This document shows, in pieces, positions 45,186-55,810 of a DNA stretch of 61,956 nt (within the stretch, counting starts at the first letter, position 1; each line of letters starts with the position of its first letter). The position numbers and the translations under genes were made by a program. This DNA is from Citrobacter youngae (lineage in GTDB: Bacteria; Pseudomonadota; Gammaproteobacteria; Enterobacterales; Enterobacteriaceae): positions 1 to 61,956 of the forward strand of contig NZ_RPOI01000028.1 in assembly GCF_003818115.1 (NCBI RefSeq), given 5' to 3'. The notes beneath the pieces were generated by a model. It worked only from the letters and a program-made list of their open reading frames with translations, made no database searches and was not told where the DNA came from.

Positions 45186-46253
45186 TTAGTTCGTCGCCGG
45201 ATATTCCTGAATCGTGACCTGCAGCGTCAACTGCTTGTCATCGCGCATCACGACCACGGAGATAACCGAACCGGGGCGAATCTCAGCGACCTGATCCATG
45301 GTCTCCAGCGCTGATACTGCCGGTTTATTATTTACCGAAATGATGAGGTCGTTGACCTGAATTCCGGCCTGGGCCGCCGGGCCATCCGGTGCCACTTCAT
45401 TCACGACAATCCCCTGAATTTGATCCATGCCGCTACCTTGTGCATGCAGCGGTGCAATTTCACGCCCGCTGATGCCGATGTAGCCACGAATAACGCGCCC
45501 GTCGCGGATCAGCTTATCCATGATTTTCGTTGCCAACTGAAACGGAATGGCAAAGCCAATCCCTTCCGGCGTTTCACCATCATTGCTTTTATCAAACGAC
45601 AGTGTGTTAATCCCCATCAACTCACCCAGAGAGTTAACCAGCGCACCGCCAGAGTTACCATGGTTAATGGAGGCATCCGTTTGCAGGAAGTTTTGCCGGC
45701 CCGTTGGGTTCAGGCCAATACGCCCCGTGGCGCTGATGATCCCCTGAGTGATGGTTTGCCCAAGGTTGTACGGGTTACCAATGGCAAGCACGACATCACC
45801 AATATGCGGTACACGTTTGTTATTAATCGGGATCGTCGGCAGCCCGCCTGCTGCGTTGATTTTCAGCACCGCAAGGTCGGTTAAGGTATCGGAGCCAACA
45901 AGCAGCGCTTCAAAGACACGCCCATCCTGCAATGCGACGATGATTTGGTCGGCATCATTAATGACGTGCTTGTTGGTAATGATATAGCCGCGCTGATCCA
46001 TGATTACGCCTGAACCGAGCGTGCGGATCTCAAGCTGGTTATGCGTCGTGCTGTTCATACTGCGGTTGTACACGTTGACCACGGCAGGCGCAGCACGGCG
46101 AACTGCCGGGTTATAGCTGGCAGGTGTTTCATCTGTGCTGTCGAACTGTGGTGCGGTAAGCGTATTAATTTTGCGCAGAGAGGGCATCGCGGCCAGCAGA
46201 ATGGCGCCGACGATTAAACCAATCGCGACCGAACGTAAAAGCTTCACAAACAT
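45186..46253 (-). CDS. degS: Periplasmic stress-sensor protease DegS
   Basis: A 355-residue membrane-anchored serine protease that cleaves RseA and so releases sigmaE when unfolded porins bind its PDZ domain. An N-terminal membrane anchor begins MFVKLLRSVAIGLIVGAILL. The catalytic triad is in TNKHVIND, LTDLAVLK and NHGNSGGAL, followed by one PDZ domain. The start at 46253 gives the E. coli length; the frame opens 20 codons earlier without support. Confidence 0.96.
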   Translation of the reverse strand: MFVKLLRSVAIGLIVGAILLAAMPSLRKINTLTAPQFDSTDETPASYNPAVRRAAPAVVNVYNRSMNSTTHNQLEIRTLGSGVIMDQRGYIITNKHVINDADQIIVALQDGRVFEALLVGSDTLTDLAVLKINAAGGLPTIPINNKRVPHIGDVVLAIGNPYNLGQTITQGIISATGRIGLNPTGRQNFLQTDASINHGNSGGALVNSLGELMGINTLSFDKSNDGETPEGIGFAIPFQLATKIMDKLIRDGRVIRGYIGISGREIAPLHAQGSGMDQIQGIVVNEVAPDGPAAQAGIQVNDLIISVNNKPAVSALETMDQVAEIRPGSVISVVVMRDDKQLTLQVTIQEYPATN

Positions 46254-46340
46254 GATGGCGGCGTCATTAAAAAGGGAACGGCAGCAGCATATCACGAGTT
46301 TACCGGACATCACACGGGGGCTGATGTCCGGTTGTCCTGG

Positions 46341-47708
46341 TTAACGCAAAAGCAGGTAAATACTCTCGTTTCCACGAACGACCTGCAGAGCAATGATTGA
46401 CGGTTTCGTTTCCAGCACTTTACGCATTTCGGCAATCGAGTTCACCCGATCGCGGTTAACGCCAATGATAACGTCATCTTTATGCAGGCCGGCCTGCGCG
46501 GCTGGGCTGCTTTTTTCGACGTTATCAATTCGAATACCTTTGGCACCGTCTTTTAACTGCCCGTCGCTGAGCGTGGCGCCTTGCAACGCAGGGGCAATCA
46601 TTTCCGCACTGGCGGAAGATGATGTACTGGTATCCAGAGTGACTTCAACCTCCAGCGGTTTACCGTTACGCAGCAGACCCAGTTTGACCTTGGTCCCTGG
46701 TTCGGTTGTCGCAATGCGTGAACGCAGTTCGGCGAAGCTGTTAAGCGGTTTGCCATTGAGGCTGGTAATAACATCACCGGATTTCACGCCCGCTTTTGCG
46801 GAACCGGAGTTGGGCAGAACCTCGCTGACAAACGCGCCACGTTGTACATCCAGTTTGAATGCTTTAGCGATGTCAGCGGTCATTTCAGTACCTTTAATAC
46901 CCAGCAGACCGCGTTTGATTTCGCCAAACTGCATTAACTGCTGCGCCAGCGTACGCGCCATGTTACTGGGGATAGCAAAGCCGATCCCAATGCTGCCGCC
47001 GCCAGGCGCCAGAATGGCGGTATTGATACCAATCAGCTCACCGTTGAGGTTAAGTAATGCACCGCCGGAGTTACCGCGGTTAATAGACGCATCGGTCTGA
47101 ATAAAGTTTTCCAGACCTTCCAGGTTCAACCCGCTACGACCCAAAGCCGATACGATGCCGGAGGTGGCAGTTTGCCCCAAACCAAACGGGTTACCCACGG
47201 CTACCGCGAAATCACCCACGCGGAGTTTGTCGGAGTCGGCAATGGCAATTTGCGTCAGGTTGCTGGGATGTTGAATTTGCAGCAGAGCGATGTCGCTCTG
47301 ATCGTCGCTGCCGATAAGCTTAGCGTCGAACTCGCGGCCATCGTTCAGCTGAACGCTAATTTTCTGTGCCTGATTAATAACGTGGTTGTTGGTCAGAACA
47401 TAGCCTTTGGCAGCGTCAATAATGACCCCGGAACCTAACCCTTCAAAAGGTTGGGAAGGTTGATCGGGCAGTTCATCACCAAAAAACTTTTTGAACTCTT
47501 CCGGGACTTTCTGCCCCTGAGTGGCGGTACCTTCGACTCTCACGCTAACCACGGCTGGTAACACTTTTTCCAGCATCGGGGCGAGGCTGGGAAGCGCTGC
47601 CTGTCCGGGGACCTGGCCGGGAATCGACGCAACGGCCTGGAATGGCGCCGAGAGAGTTAACCCGACACTTAACGCTAATGCACTCAACAGCTGGGTTTGT
47701 TTTTTCAT
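46341..47708 (-). CDS. degQ: Periplasmic serine protease DegQ
   Basis: A 455-residue HtrA-family protease/chaperone of the envelope. The signal peptide is MKKQTQLLSALALSVGLTLS followed by a cleavage site near AVA-SIP. The catalytic triad is in LTNNHVINQ, SDIALLQ and NRGNSGGAL, with two PDZ domains following. The start at 47708 matches E. coli. It lies upstream of degS in the same orientation with 87 bases between, and the two have separate promoters in E. coli. Confidence 0.96.
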   Translation of the reverse strand: MKKQTQLLSALALSVGLTLSAPFQAVASIPGQVPGQAALPSLAPMLEKVLPAVVSVRVEGTATQGQKVPEEFKKFFGDELPDQPSQPFEGLGSGVIIDAAKGYVLTNNHVINQAQKISVQLNDGREFDAKLIGSDDQSDIALLQIQHPSNLTQIAIADSDKLRVGDFAVAVGNPFGLGQTATSGIVSALGRSGLNLEGLENFIQTDASINRGNSGGALLNLNGELIGINTAILAPGGGSIGIGFAIPSNMARTLAQQLMQFGEIKRGLLGIKGTEMTADIAKAFKLDVQRGAFVSEVLPNSGSAKAGVKSGDVITSLNGKPLNSFAELRSRIATTEPGTKVKLGLLRNGKPLEVEVTLDTSTSSSASAEMIAPALQGATLSDGQLKDGAKGIRIDNVEKSSPAAQAGLHKDDVIIGVNRDRVNSIAEMRKVLETKPSIIALQVVRGNESIYLLLR

Positions 47709-47876
47709 GGATCCTGCTCTCGTACCTTGAGTAAACGGAAGATGATTCAAAACAGTTTGATGTTATTGAATTTTCGGTTTGGTCACAATGAGGCTAACGA
47801 CTAAATAATAGCTGGGACGGGAAGAGAAGCGGAGGGCGCAATTGCTGCGCCCCATAAATTTCTTAACGATGTGCAG

Positions 47877-48275
47877 TTAGTCGCGCTTTGCGCCACTACG
47901 CAGCAGGCCGGAAGCCCCTTCGGAATAGTCACGCGGCATCTGAACCGGCGCCTGATCGTTACCCGCTTCAGACTCAGCCAGACGATTGCGGAATGGGTTA
48001 TTTTCCGCTGACATGCCCGGCAGCAGGTTGCTGGAACTTTTCGCCATATGCTGGTAGATCTGACGATAATCGTCCGCCATGTTATCCAGCAATTCAGCGC
48101 TGCGGGCAAAGTGGCTCACCAGCTCTTCGCGGTACTCTTCCAGTTCAGCTTTGTTCTTTTCCAGTTCGTACTGTAATGCCTGCTGTTGGCGTAATTTACG
48201 ATTACCAAAACGCATGGCTACAGCACCAATAATGATACCGACGACTAACCCAATTAGCGCATATTCCCAGGTCAT
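47877..48275 (-). CDS. zapG: Cell division/elongation protein ZapG (YhcB)
   Basis: A 132-residue protein with one N-terminal membrane helix (YALIGLVVGIIIGAVAMRFG), a coiled coil (about 25-85) and a disordered tail ending in RD. In E. coli it links division and envelope synthesis and interacts with divisome and elongasome proteins. The start MTWEY at 48275 gives the usual length. The gene is divergent from zapE. Confidence 0.93.
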   Translation of the reverse strand: MTWEYALIGLVVGIIIGAVAMRFGNRKLRQQQALQYELEKNKAELEEYREELVSHFARSAELLDNMADDYRQIYQHMAKSSSNLLPGMSAENNPFRNRLAESEAGNDQAPVQMPRDYSEGASGLLRSGAKRD

Positions 48276-48467
48276 GAACATCTCCCGTTGTCTTTTGTTT
48301 CCGTAGGGTGTTGGCTTTAGGCTCCATGCCTGCGCCTGATTATGCCACTATAACCGCTAATCCCGTAGAAGTGGAATCCCGTGTTTATATCACGTAATGT
48401 AGAACGGCCTTTTTTTCGTCAACCGTGAGCGACGGCACATCGATTCTCAAGGAATAACAATAACATC

Positions 48468-49595
48468 ATGCAAAGCTTTTCCCCGACATCGCGATACCTG
48501 CAGGCCCTTAACGACGGTAGCCATCAACCCGACAACGTACAACAAGAAGCGGTGAATCGACTGGAAACGATTTACCAGGAGCTCACGACGATTACACCTC
48601 CAGCGGCGCAGGAGAGTGGACTGATGGCCCGCTTTGGTAAATTGCTGGGTAAGCGTGAGCCGAAGGAAAACACGCCGGTGCGTGGTCTGTATATGTGGGG
48701 GGGCGTAGGGCGTGGAAAAACCTGGCTGATGGATCTGTTCTACCATAGCCTGCCGGGCGGACGTAAACAGCGTTTGCACTTTCACCGTTTTATGCTGCGC
48801 GTCCATGAAGAGCTTACCGCCCTGCAGGGGCAGAGCGATCCGCTGGAAATCATTGCCGACCGTTTTAAGGCCGAAACGGACGTGCTGTGCTTTGACGAGT
48901 TTTTTGTTTCTGACATCACCGATGCCATGCTGCTCGGCGGTCTGATGAAGGCGCTGTTTGCCCGTGGCATTACGCTGGTCGCGACCTCCAATATTCCGCC
49001 AGATGAACTGTATCGTAACGGTTTGCAACGTACGCGCTTCCTTCCCGCTATCGAAGCCATTAAACAGTATTGCGACATCATGAACGTGGACGCCGGCGTT
49101 GACTACCGGTTACGTACGTTAACTCAGGCACACTTATGGCTGGCCCCGCTTAATGATGAAACGCGGCGGCAGATGGATAAGCTCTGGCTGGCCTTGGCGG
49201 GCGCGAAAGGTGATCACGCGCCGACGCTGGAGATTAACCACCGCCCGATGCAGACGCTGGCCGTTGAGAACCAGACGCTGGCGGTATCGTTCACTACGTT
49301 GTGCGTCGATGCTCGCAGTCAGCACGATTACATCGCCTTGTCGCGCCTGTTCCACACGGTGCTGCTGTCTGATGTACCGGTCATGACGACGCTGATGGAG
49401 AGTGAGGCACGACGCTTTATCGCGCTGGTGGATGAGTTCTACGAACGCCACGTTAAGCTGGTGGTCAGCGCCGCAGCGCCTTTATATGAAATCTACCAGG
49501 GCGAGCGCCTGAAGTTTGAATTCCAGCGTTGTTTGTCGCGTTTGCAGGAGATGCAAAGCGAGGAGTATCTGAAGCGGGAACATTTAGCTGGTTAA
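48468..49595 (+). CDS. zapE: Cell division ATPase ZapE
   Basis: A 375-residue AFG1-like ATPase that acts on the Z-ring during division and stress. Walker A is GGVGRGKT (residues 78-85). Walker B is in LCFDEFFV (about 140-147). A Lys/Arg-rich sensor region follows. Length equals E. coli ZapE. It is monocistronic, upstream of the ribosomal protein operon. Confidence 0.95.
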   Translation: MQSFSPTSRYLQALNDGSHQPDNVQQEAVNRLETIYQELTTITPPAAQESGLMARFGKLLGKREPKENTPVRGLYMWGGVGRGKTWLMDLFYHSLPGGRKQRLHFHRFMLRVHEELTALQGQSDPLEIIADRFKAETDVLCFDEFFVSDITDAMLLGGLMKALFARGITLVATSNIPPDELYRNGLQRTRFLPAIEAIKQYCDIMNVDAGVDYRLRTLTQAHLWLAPLNDETRRQMDKLWLALAGAKGDHAPTLEINHRPMQTLAVENQTLAVSFTTLCVDARSQHDYIALSRLFHTVLLSDVPVMTTLMESEARRFIALVDEFYERHVKLVVSAAAPLYEIYQGERLKFEFQRCLSRLQEMQSEEYLKREHLAG

Positions 49596-49643
49596 ACCTG
49601 CCGCAAATCACATAAAGGGGTCGATCTTTGACCCTGACTTCTC

Positions 49644-49779
49644 TATAATCTTGCGACCCCACGTTACGAGAGAGTTTTTTTCCCAAAACTTTCTATGCGC
49701 CGGCATAGGCTATTCGAAGGGGTAGGTTTGCTGGACAATGTCGTGTGAACCTCAACTGACAAAACGTTTGGGTGTTCAC
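49644..49779 (+). promoter_or_regulatory. rplM-rpsI promoter and structured leader
   Basis: TATAAT at 49644-49649 is a strong -10. The leader runs about 160 bases and contains a stable hairpin, GTGAAC ... GTTCAC with further pairing, at 49745-49779, just before the start of rplM. Autoregulation of this operon by L13 is reported in E. coli; this stem is the likely target, by inference. Confidence 0.65.
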
Positions 49780-49789
49780 CAACGTGTAA

Positions 49790-50242
<453 letters not shown>

Positions 50243-50254
50243 TCGGGATTATAG

Positions 50255-50650
<396 letters not shown>

Positions 50651-50680
50651 TTGTACTCTGCTCCGGCAGACGACAATTTG

Positions 50681-50711
50681 CGAAAAAACCCGCTTCGGCG
50701 GGTTTTTTTAT
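50681..50711 (+). terminator. Terminator of rplM-rpsI
   Basis: AAAAAACCCGC, TTCG, GCGGGTTTTTTT: a GC-rich stem with a UUCG loop and a long T-run. Confidence 0.95.
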
Positions 50712-50966
50712 GGTTATTTCTCCGTGTAGAACCACGGTAATCCGCTGATTGCCACCTCTTTTTCCCCATTTCCAGAATCGACTCACCACAAAGGTCACAA
50801 AATCTGGTAAACTATCATCCAATTTTCTGCCCAAATGTCCGGTATCGCTCATTTTTTGTTTGTATTTTGAACAGTAATGGCTTTCCCGAATCTGGGTGAC
50901 ATCACTTCTGGCTGGTCACATAGTGGCTGGTAGCAGTAAAAATTCTGAATATACCTGGAGGTTTTC

Positions 50967-51605
50967 ATGGCTGTCGCTGCCAACAAACGTTCGGTAATGA
51001 CGCTGTTTTCTGGTCCTACTGACATCTATAGCCATCAGGTCCGCATCGTGCTGGCTGAAAAAGGTGTTAGTTTCGAGATTGAGCACGTGGAAAAGGACAA
51101 TCCACCGCAGGATCTGATCGACCTCAACCCGAATCAGAGCGTCCCGACACTGGTGGATCGTGAGCTGACCCTGTGGGAATCTCGCATCATTATGGAATAC
51201 CTGGATGAGCGCTTCCCGCATCCGCCGCTGATGCCGGTTTACCCGGTTGCGCGTGGTGAGAGCCGCCTGTACATGCAGCGTATTGAAAAAGACTGGTACA
51301 CGCTGATGAACGTCATCGTGAACGGTTCCGCATCTGAAGCCGATGTTGCACGTAAACGTCTGCGTGAAGAGCTGCTGGCAATTGCCCCAGTCTTTGGTCA
51401 AAAACCGTATTTCCTGAGCGATGAGTTCAGCCTGGTCGATTGCTATCTGGCGCCGCTGCTGTGGCGTTTACCGCAGCTGGGTATTGAATTCAACGGTGCA
51501 GGTTCGAAAGAACTGAAAGGGTATATGACCCGCGTCTTTGAACGTGACTCTTTCCTGGCTTCTCTGACTGAGCCTGAACGTGAAATGCGTCTGGGCCGGG
51601 GTTAA
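50967..51605 (+). CDS. sspA: Stringent starvation protein A
   Basis: A 212-residue glutathione-S-transferase-fold protein that binds RNA polymerase and helps in stationary-phase and acid survival. It has the N-terminal thioredoxin-like region (MTLFSGPTDIYSHQVRIVLAEKG) and a C-terminal helical domain. The upstream 256 bases after the rpsI terminator hold a TAAACT box near 50808 as a possible -10. It is co-transcribed with sspB, 5 bases downstream. Confidence 0.96.
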   Translation: MAVAANKRSVMTLFSGPTDIYSHQVRIVLAEKGVSFEIEHVEKDNPPQDLIDLNPNQSVPTLVDRELTLWESRIIMEYLDERFPHPPLMPVYPVARGESRLYMQRIEKDWYTLMNVIVNGSASEADVARKRLREELLAIAPVFGQKPYFLSDEFSLVDCYLAPLLWRLPQLGIEFNGAGSKELKGYMTRVFERDSFLASLTEPEREMRLGRG

Positions 51606-51610
51606 CCTGT

Positions 51611-52108
51611 ATGGATTTGCCACAGTTAACGCCACGCCGTCCGTATCTGCTGCGCGCATTCTATGAGTGGTTGCTAGACAACCAGCTCACGCCGCACCTG
51701 GTGGTGGATGTGACGCTCCAGGACGTGCAGGTTCCGATGGAATATGCACGTGACGGGCAAATTGTTTTGAATATTGCGCCGCGTGCCGTGGGCAATCTGG
51801 AACTGGCAAACGACGAAGTGCGCTTTAACGCGCGCTTTGGCGGCGTGCCGCGCAACGTTTCCGTACCACTGGCGGCGGTACTCGCGATCTATGCCCGTGA
51901 AAACGGAGCAGGAACGATGTTTGAACCTGAAGCGGCCTATGACGAAGATGTCGACAGCCTCAATGATGACAATGTCGCGCCTGAGAGCGAAAACGAAACG
52001 GTGATGTCGGTGATTGATGGCGATAAACCGGATAATCACGATGACGATCCTGACGACACACCGCCGCCTCCGCGCGGTGGGCGTCCGGCGCTACGCGTAG
52101 TGAAATAA
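51611..52108 (+). CDS. sspB: ClpXP adaptor SspB
   Basis: A 165-residue adaptor that delivers ssrA-tagged proteins to ClpXP. It has the ordered tag-binding domain (1-110), a long acidic linker, and the ClpX-docking tail ending GRPALRVVK. The typical start is MDLPQLTPRRPYLLRAFYEW. It is second in sspAB and followed by a terminator. Confidence 0.96.
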   Translation: MDLPQLTPRRPYLLRAFYEWLLDNQLTPHLVVDVTLQDVQVPMEYARDGQIVLNIAPRAVGNLELANDEVRFNARFGGVPRNVSVPLAAVLAIYARENGAGTMFEPEAAYDEDVDSLNDDNVAPESENETVMSVIDGDKPDNHDDDPDDTPPPPRGGRPALRVVK

Positions 52109-52136
52109 TCAAACAGGCCCTTGCGGGCCTGTTTTG
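52109..52136. terminator. Terminator between sspB and dcuD
   Basis: AAACAGGCCC, TTGC, GGGCCTGTTTT: a strong stem with A/T runs between convergent genes. Confidence 0.92.
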
Positions 52137-52152
52137 CATTCTGCGTCAGATA

Positions 52153-53520
52153 TCAATAAAACAGCGCGATAGTGGCAATCATATTGACCACAAATCCTAT
52201 CGCCATTGGGATGGCTGTCCGTTTTACTACCTCAAAAGGCGACACGCCAGCAATACCGGATGTCACGACAATCACAGCGGTAATCGGTGAAACCGCACGT
52301 GCCAGCGTGGTGGCGAAGTGCATCGGCATAATCATCACAACCGCAGGAATATGCAGCCCCGCAGCAATATCCGGGATCAGACTGGCGAATGACATAAACG
52401 GTGCATTCCCGGATCCCATCACAATTGCGCAGGCGGCGATAACCACGGCCATAATGATCATTACACCGATACCGCCAAGCCCGGAGTGTTCCGCACCTTT
52501 AATCACCGCATCGACGGTGCCGATAGTGGTTAAACCCTTGGCAAAGATCTCACCGGCCACCACCAGTGTGACGACGTTGGCAAACTGTGTTCCCATGCCG
52601 TCAAAAAACGCCTGCACATCATCCATAGTCTCACGCAGATTATGTTTATGAAGAAACTCCACAAACATGGTCAGCGACAAACTCATTAGCATCACCACCA
52701 CCAGATTCAACTCTGCCTGCATTAATCCCATATGCGCCAGCAACAGCGAGCCCAACATCAGGAGCAGCGGCATCACCGGTAAAATGGCGTAATAGAGTGG
52801 CGGCACATCTTCCAGCGTCTTTTGTTCACTGAAGCCTGTGCTGTCTGGTTGTGTTTTTTGATCAAACCGGCGTTGAACGAAAAAGTGTGCGATGGCGACG
52901 GCGATGATGACGCAGGATGCGACAGGAAGTTGGTAGTGGAAGAAATAAGTGGCTATTTTCATCCCCGCAACCTGTGCGGCGAAAATTGAGTTAGTTTCCA
53001 GAATGCCCCATTCAATCGACATCGAAGTGGCAATGACCGCTACCGCGGATAAACGGCTCACGCCCAGGCTGACCAGCGTTGGGAAGAGCGTAACCATCAG
53101 CAGCATGCCCAATCCGGAAGCACTGGTGATGAACTGTGCCATGATTTGACCAATTACATACGTCGCGGCAAGCACAATATAGGGTGAGTGGATGTGCTTA
53201 AGTGGGCGGCTCAACAGGCTGACCATTGCCCGGCTGGCTCCCATTCTGTCCATATAGCGGGCATAACCGCCCACCGCCATGATGGATAACCCCAGTCCGG
53301 CCGCCCGGTTTGAAAGCATACGAAGAATTTCATTATAAATATCGACCAGCAGATAACCGCTGCTTTTGTCGCTGGCGACCAGTGCGCCGTACCCCAACCA
53401 GACGCCGCAGATCATCAGGAAGATCCCGGCTGCTGCCAGTACTACCTGTGGTTTGTAGTTTTTGAGGATCAGGTAACCCATCGTTAATAAAACGATGACA
53501 GAGATAATAATGCCGAACAT
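52153..53520 (-). CDS. dcuD: C4-dicarboxylate transporter family protein DcuD
   Basis: A 455-residue membrane protein of the DcuC family (E. coli YhcL/DcuD, also 455). It has about twelve helices, including [15 protein letters not shown] and [23 protein letters not shown]. Its substrate in the cell is not established; E. coli dcuD is reported to be silent under tested conditions. GGAGTG is the ribosome site, 5-7 bases before ATG. That site lies within a long inverted repeat (53526-53613) that could block translation. Confidence 0.93.
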   Translation of the reverse strand: MFGIIISVIVLLTMGYLILKNYKPQVVLAAAGIFLMICGVWLGYGALVASDKSSGYLLVDIYNEILRMLSNRAAGLGLSIMAVGGYARYMDRMGASRAMVSLLSRPLKHIHSPYIVLAATYVIGQIMAQFITSASGLGMLLMVTLFPTLVSLGVSRLSAVAVIATSMSIEWGILETNSIFAAQVAGMKIATYFFHYQLPVASCVIIAVAIAHFFVQRRFDQKTQPDSTGFSEQKTLEDVPPLYYAILPVMPLLLMLGSLLLAHMGLMQAELNLVVVMLMSLSLTMFVEFLHKHNLRETMDDVQAFFDGMGTQFANVVTLVVAGEIFAKGLTTIGTVDAVIKGAEHSGLGGIGVMIIMAVVIAACAIVMGSGNAPFMSFASLIPDIAAGLHIPAVVMIMPMHFATTLARAVSPITAVIVVTSGIAGVSPFEVVKRTAIPMAIGFVVNMIATIALFY

Positions 53521-53525
53521 TTTTT

Positions 53526-53613
53526 CACTCCATGCCAGAGAAGAAGATAAATCCGGTAATAACGCTGTTTTAAATGCGGATGTTATATTTTTTCTGGCAT
53601 GTGTTTTGGAGTG
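53526..53613 (-). promoter_or_regulatory. Long inverted repeat in the dcuD leader, covering the ribosome site
   Basis: On the minus strand the upstream arm reads CACTCC-AAAACA-CATGCCAGA (53593-53613) and the downstream arm TCTGGCATGGAGTG (53526-53539). They pair over 14-15 bp with a 6-base bulge. The downstream arm contains the GGAG ribosome site of dcuD. The loop is 53 bases. Pairing would hide the site. Whether it forms in the RNA is untested. Confidence 0.55.
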
Positions 53614-53880
53614 GACATCGTGTTTTTATAATCGAGATTTGGTTATTTTTCGTTTTAAAATAGTGGCTTATGATTTATTTTAAAGATGATATTCGCAGAT
53701 TTCATAAAGTTGGTTTTATCCCATGATAATAAAAAACTGTCCGCTCAATCATTCATATTTAAATATATGAATTTTATATATCATCGGTATGAGCATATCT
53801 CCCACAGACCACCATTTCACCCTGCTTTCGATCCTGTGTTACGATGAACTCGCTGTTATTTGTCACCACGACTTAGCTGA

Positions 53881-54672
53881 ATGGACCCTATGAACGCATT
53901 TGATTCGCAAGCTGAAGACTCTCCATCCACCATTGGCCGTAGCTTACGCAGCCGCCCGCTGGCGCGTAAAAAACTGTCTGAAATGGTTGAGGAAGAACTT
54001 GAACAGATGATTCGCCGTCGGGAATTTGGCGAAGGGGAACAGTTGCCGTCAGAGCGAGAACTGATGGCTTTTTTCAATGTTGGCCGTCCTTCTGTACGAG
54101 AAGCGCTGGCGGCGTTAAAGCGTAAAGGTCTGGTGCAAATTAACAACGGTGAACGCGCCCGCGTTTCACGTCCTTCGGCCGATACGATTATCAGCGAACT
54201 GTCCGGCATGGCGAAAGATTTCCTCTCACATCCTGGTGGCATTTCCCATTTTGAGCAGCTGCGATTGTTCTTTGAGTCCAGCCTGGTGCGTTATGCCGCA
54301 GAGCATGCCACTGACGAGCAAATCGACAGGTTGGCGAAAGCGCTGGAGATCAACAGTCAGTCGCTGGAAGACAATGCGCTCTTCATCCGTTCAGATGTTG
54401 ACTTCCACCGTGTGCTGGCAGAGATCCCGGGCAACCCCATCTTTATGGCGATCCATGTTGCGCTGTTAGACTGGTTAATAGCTGCCCGTCCGGCCGTCGC
54501 CGATCAAGAATTGTATGAGCACAATAACGTGAGTTATCAGCAGCATATCGCTATTGTCGACGCGATTCGCCAGCGCGATCCTGAAGAAGCAGACCGCGCG
54601 CTGCAAGAACATCTCAATAGCGTTTCCGCAACCTGGCACGCCTTCAGCAAAAGTAAAAAATTGCGTAAGTAA
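53881..54672 (+). CDS. nanR: Sialic-acid repressor NanR
   Basis: A 263-residue GntR-family (FadR subfamily) repressor, relieved by N-acetylneuraminate. Helix-turn-helix: [28 protein letters not shown] (about 57-84). The C-terminal FCD effector domain includes the metal site [14 protein letters not shown]. Length equals E. coli NanR. It lies 134 bases before nanA, where its three repeats are found. Confidence 0.97.
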   Translation: MDPMNAFDSQAEDSPSTIGRSLRSRPLARKKLSEMVEEELEQMIRRREFGEGEQLPSERELMAFFNVGRPSVREALAALKRKGLVQINNGERARVSRPSADTIISELSGMAKDFLSHPGGISHFEQLRLFFESSLVRYAAEHATDEQIDRLAKALEINSQSLEDNALFIRSDVDFHRVLAEIPGNPIFMAIHVALLDWLIAARPAVADQELYEHNNVSYQQHIAIVDAIRQRDPEEADRALQEHLNSVSATWHAFSKSKKLRK

Positions 54673-54693
54673 TCGCGATCCTGACGATCTTTT

Positions 54694-54709
54694 AGTGAAG
54701 CAGATCGCA
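54694..54709 (+). promoter_or_regulatory. CRP site upstream of nanA
   Basis: AGTGA-AGCAGA-TCGCA matches eight of ten core CRP positions, about 40-60 bases before the NanR repeats. In E. coli nanA is activated by cAMP-CRP. Confidence 0.6.
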
Positions 54710-54748
54710 CTATAAGCGTTCTGTATTGTATTGCTGCTTATTTGATCT

Positions 54749-54771
54749 GGTATAACAGGTATAAAGGTATG
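54749..54771 (+). promoter_or_regulatory. NanR operator: three GGTATA-type repeats
   Basis: GGTATA at 54749, GGTATA at 54758 and GGTATG at 54766 form the tandem repeats known to bind NanR at E. coli nanA. They overlap the likely -10, so NanR would exclude RNA polymerase. Confidence 0.92.
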
Positions 54772-54806
54772 TAGTCAGACAAAACTAATCATCTTCAGAG
54801 GTCGTT

Positions 54807-55700
54807 ATGGCAAGAAATTTAAAAGGCGTAATGCCAGCGTTATTAACTCCATTCGATAACCAGCAGAAACTGGACACCGAGAGCTTGCGCCGTCTGGTGC
54901 GTTTCAACATTGGGCAGGGCGTTAATGGGCTCTATGTCGGTGGCTCAACGGGTGAGGCCTTTGTCCAGAACCGAGCTGAAAGAGAGCAGGTGCTGGAAAT
55001 TGTTGCTGAAGAAGCAAAAGGCAAAGTGACCCTGATCGCCCACGTCGGCACGGTGAGCACTGAAGAGAGCCAGCAGCTGGCGAGCGCTGCGCATCGCTAC
55101 GGATTTGATGCGGTTTCGGCCGTTACGCCGTTTTACTATCCGTTCAGCTTTGAAGAGCACTGCGATCACTACCGCGCAATTATTGATTCCGCCGATGGCT
55201 TACCGATGGTGGTCTATAACATCCCGGCACTGAGCGGCGTAAAACTGACGCTGGATCAGATCAACACGTTGGTGACGTTGCCGGGCGTTGGCGCGCTGAA
55301 GCAAACCTCAGGCGATCTCTATCAAATGGAACAGGTCCGCCGCGCTCACCCCGATCTGGTGCTTTACAACGGCTATGACGAGATCTTCGCTTCTGGGTTG
55401 CTGGCCGGTGCGGATGGTGGGATTGGCAGTACTTACAACATCATGGGATGGCGTTATCAGGGAATTGTGAAAGCGCTCAAAGAAGGCGATATCCGGGCTG
55501 CACAAAAGCTGCAAACCGAGTGCAATGAGGTTATCGATCTGCTCATCAAGGTTGGCGTATTCCGCGGTCTGAAAACGGTACTGCACTATATGGATGTGGT
55601 TTCTGTACCGTTGTGCCGTAAACCGTTCGCTCCCGTAGATGAACAATATTTGCCAGAACTGAAAGCCCTGGCGAACCAACTGCTGGCGGAAAAAGCGTAA
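54807..55700 (+). CDS. nanA: N-acetylneuraminate lyase
   Basis: A 297-residue class I aldolase splitting sialic acid into N-acetylmannosamine and pyruvate. It contains GGSTGEAF, the Tyr of PFYYPFSF and the Schiff-base lysine in [11 protein letters not shown] (K165). Length equals E. coli NanA. It is first of nanATEKQ, behind the NanR repeats, with AGAGGT as ribosome site. Confidence 0.98.
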   Translation: MARNLKGVMPALLTPFDNQQKLDTESLRRLVRFNIGQGVNGLYVGGSTGEAFVQNRAEREQVLEIVAEEAKGKVTLIAHVGTVSTEESQQLASAAHRYGFDAVSAVTPFYYPFSFEEHCDHYRAIIDSADGLPMVVYNIPALSGVKLTLDQINTLVTLPGVGALKQTSGDLYQMEQVRRAHPDLVLYNGYDEIFASGLLAGADGGIGSTYNIMGWRYQGIVKALKEGDIRAAQKLQTECNEVIDLLIKVGVFRGLKTVLHYMDVVSVPLCRKPFAPVDEQYLPELKALANQLLAEKA

Positions 55701-55705
55701 CCGCG

Positions 55706-55784
55706 GGTAGCCGGGGACGCTTTGCTTGCCCGGCCTGGATTTTTCGACCGTAGGCCGGATCGGGCAAAGCCGCCATCCGGCACA
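55706..55784. repeat. REP elements between nanA and nanT
   Basis: GTAGCCGGGGACGC ... TTGCCCGGCCT is followed by CGTAGGCCGGATCGGGCAAAG ... CCATCCGGCAC. These are two degenerate REP units within an operon, where they can stabilise the upstream message. Confidence 0.75.
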
Positions 55785-55810
55785 ACAACAAAGATCGTCG
55801 GGAGAGTAAA

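Noticed and set aside
46393-47100. 235-codon frame antisense to degQ
   Set aside because: It is low-complexity (Ser/Pro/Ala/Leu-rich) and lies opposite a conserved protease gene.
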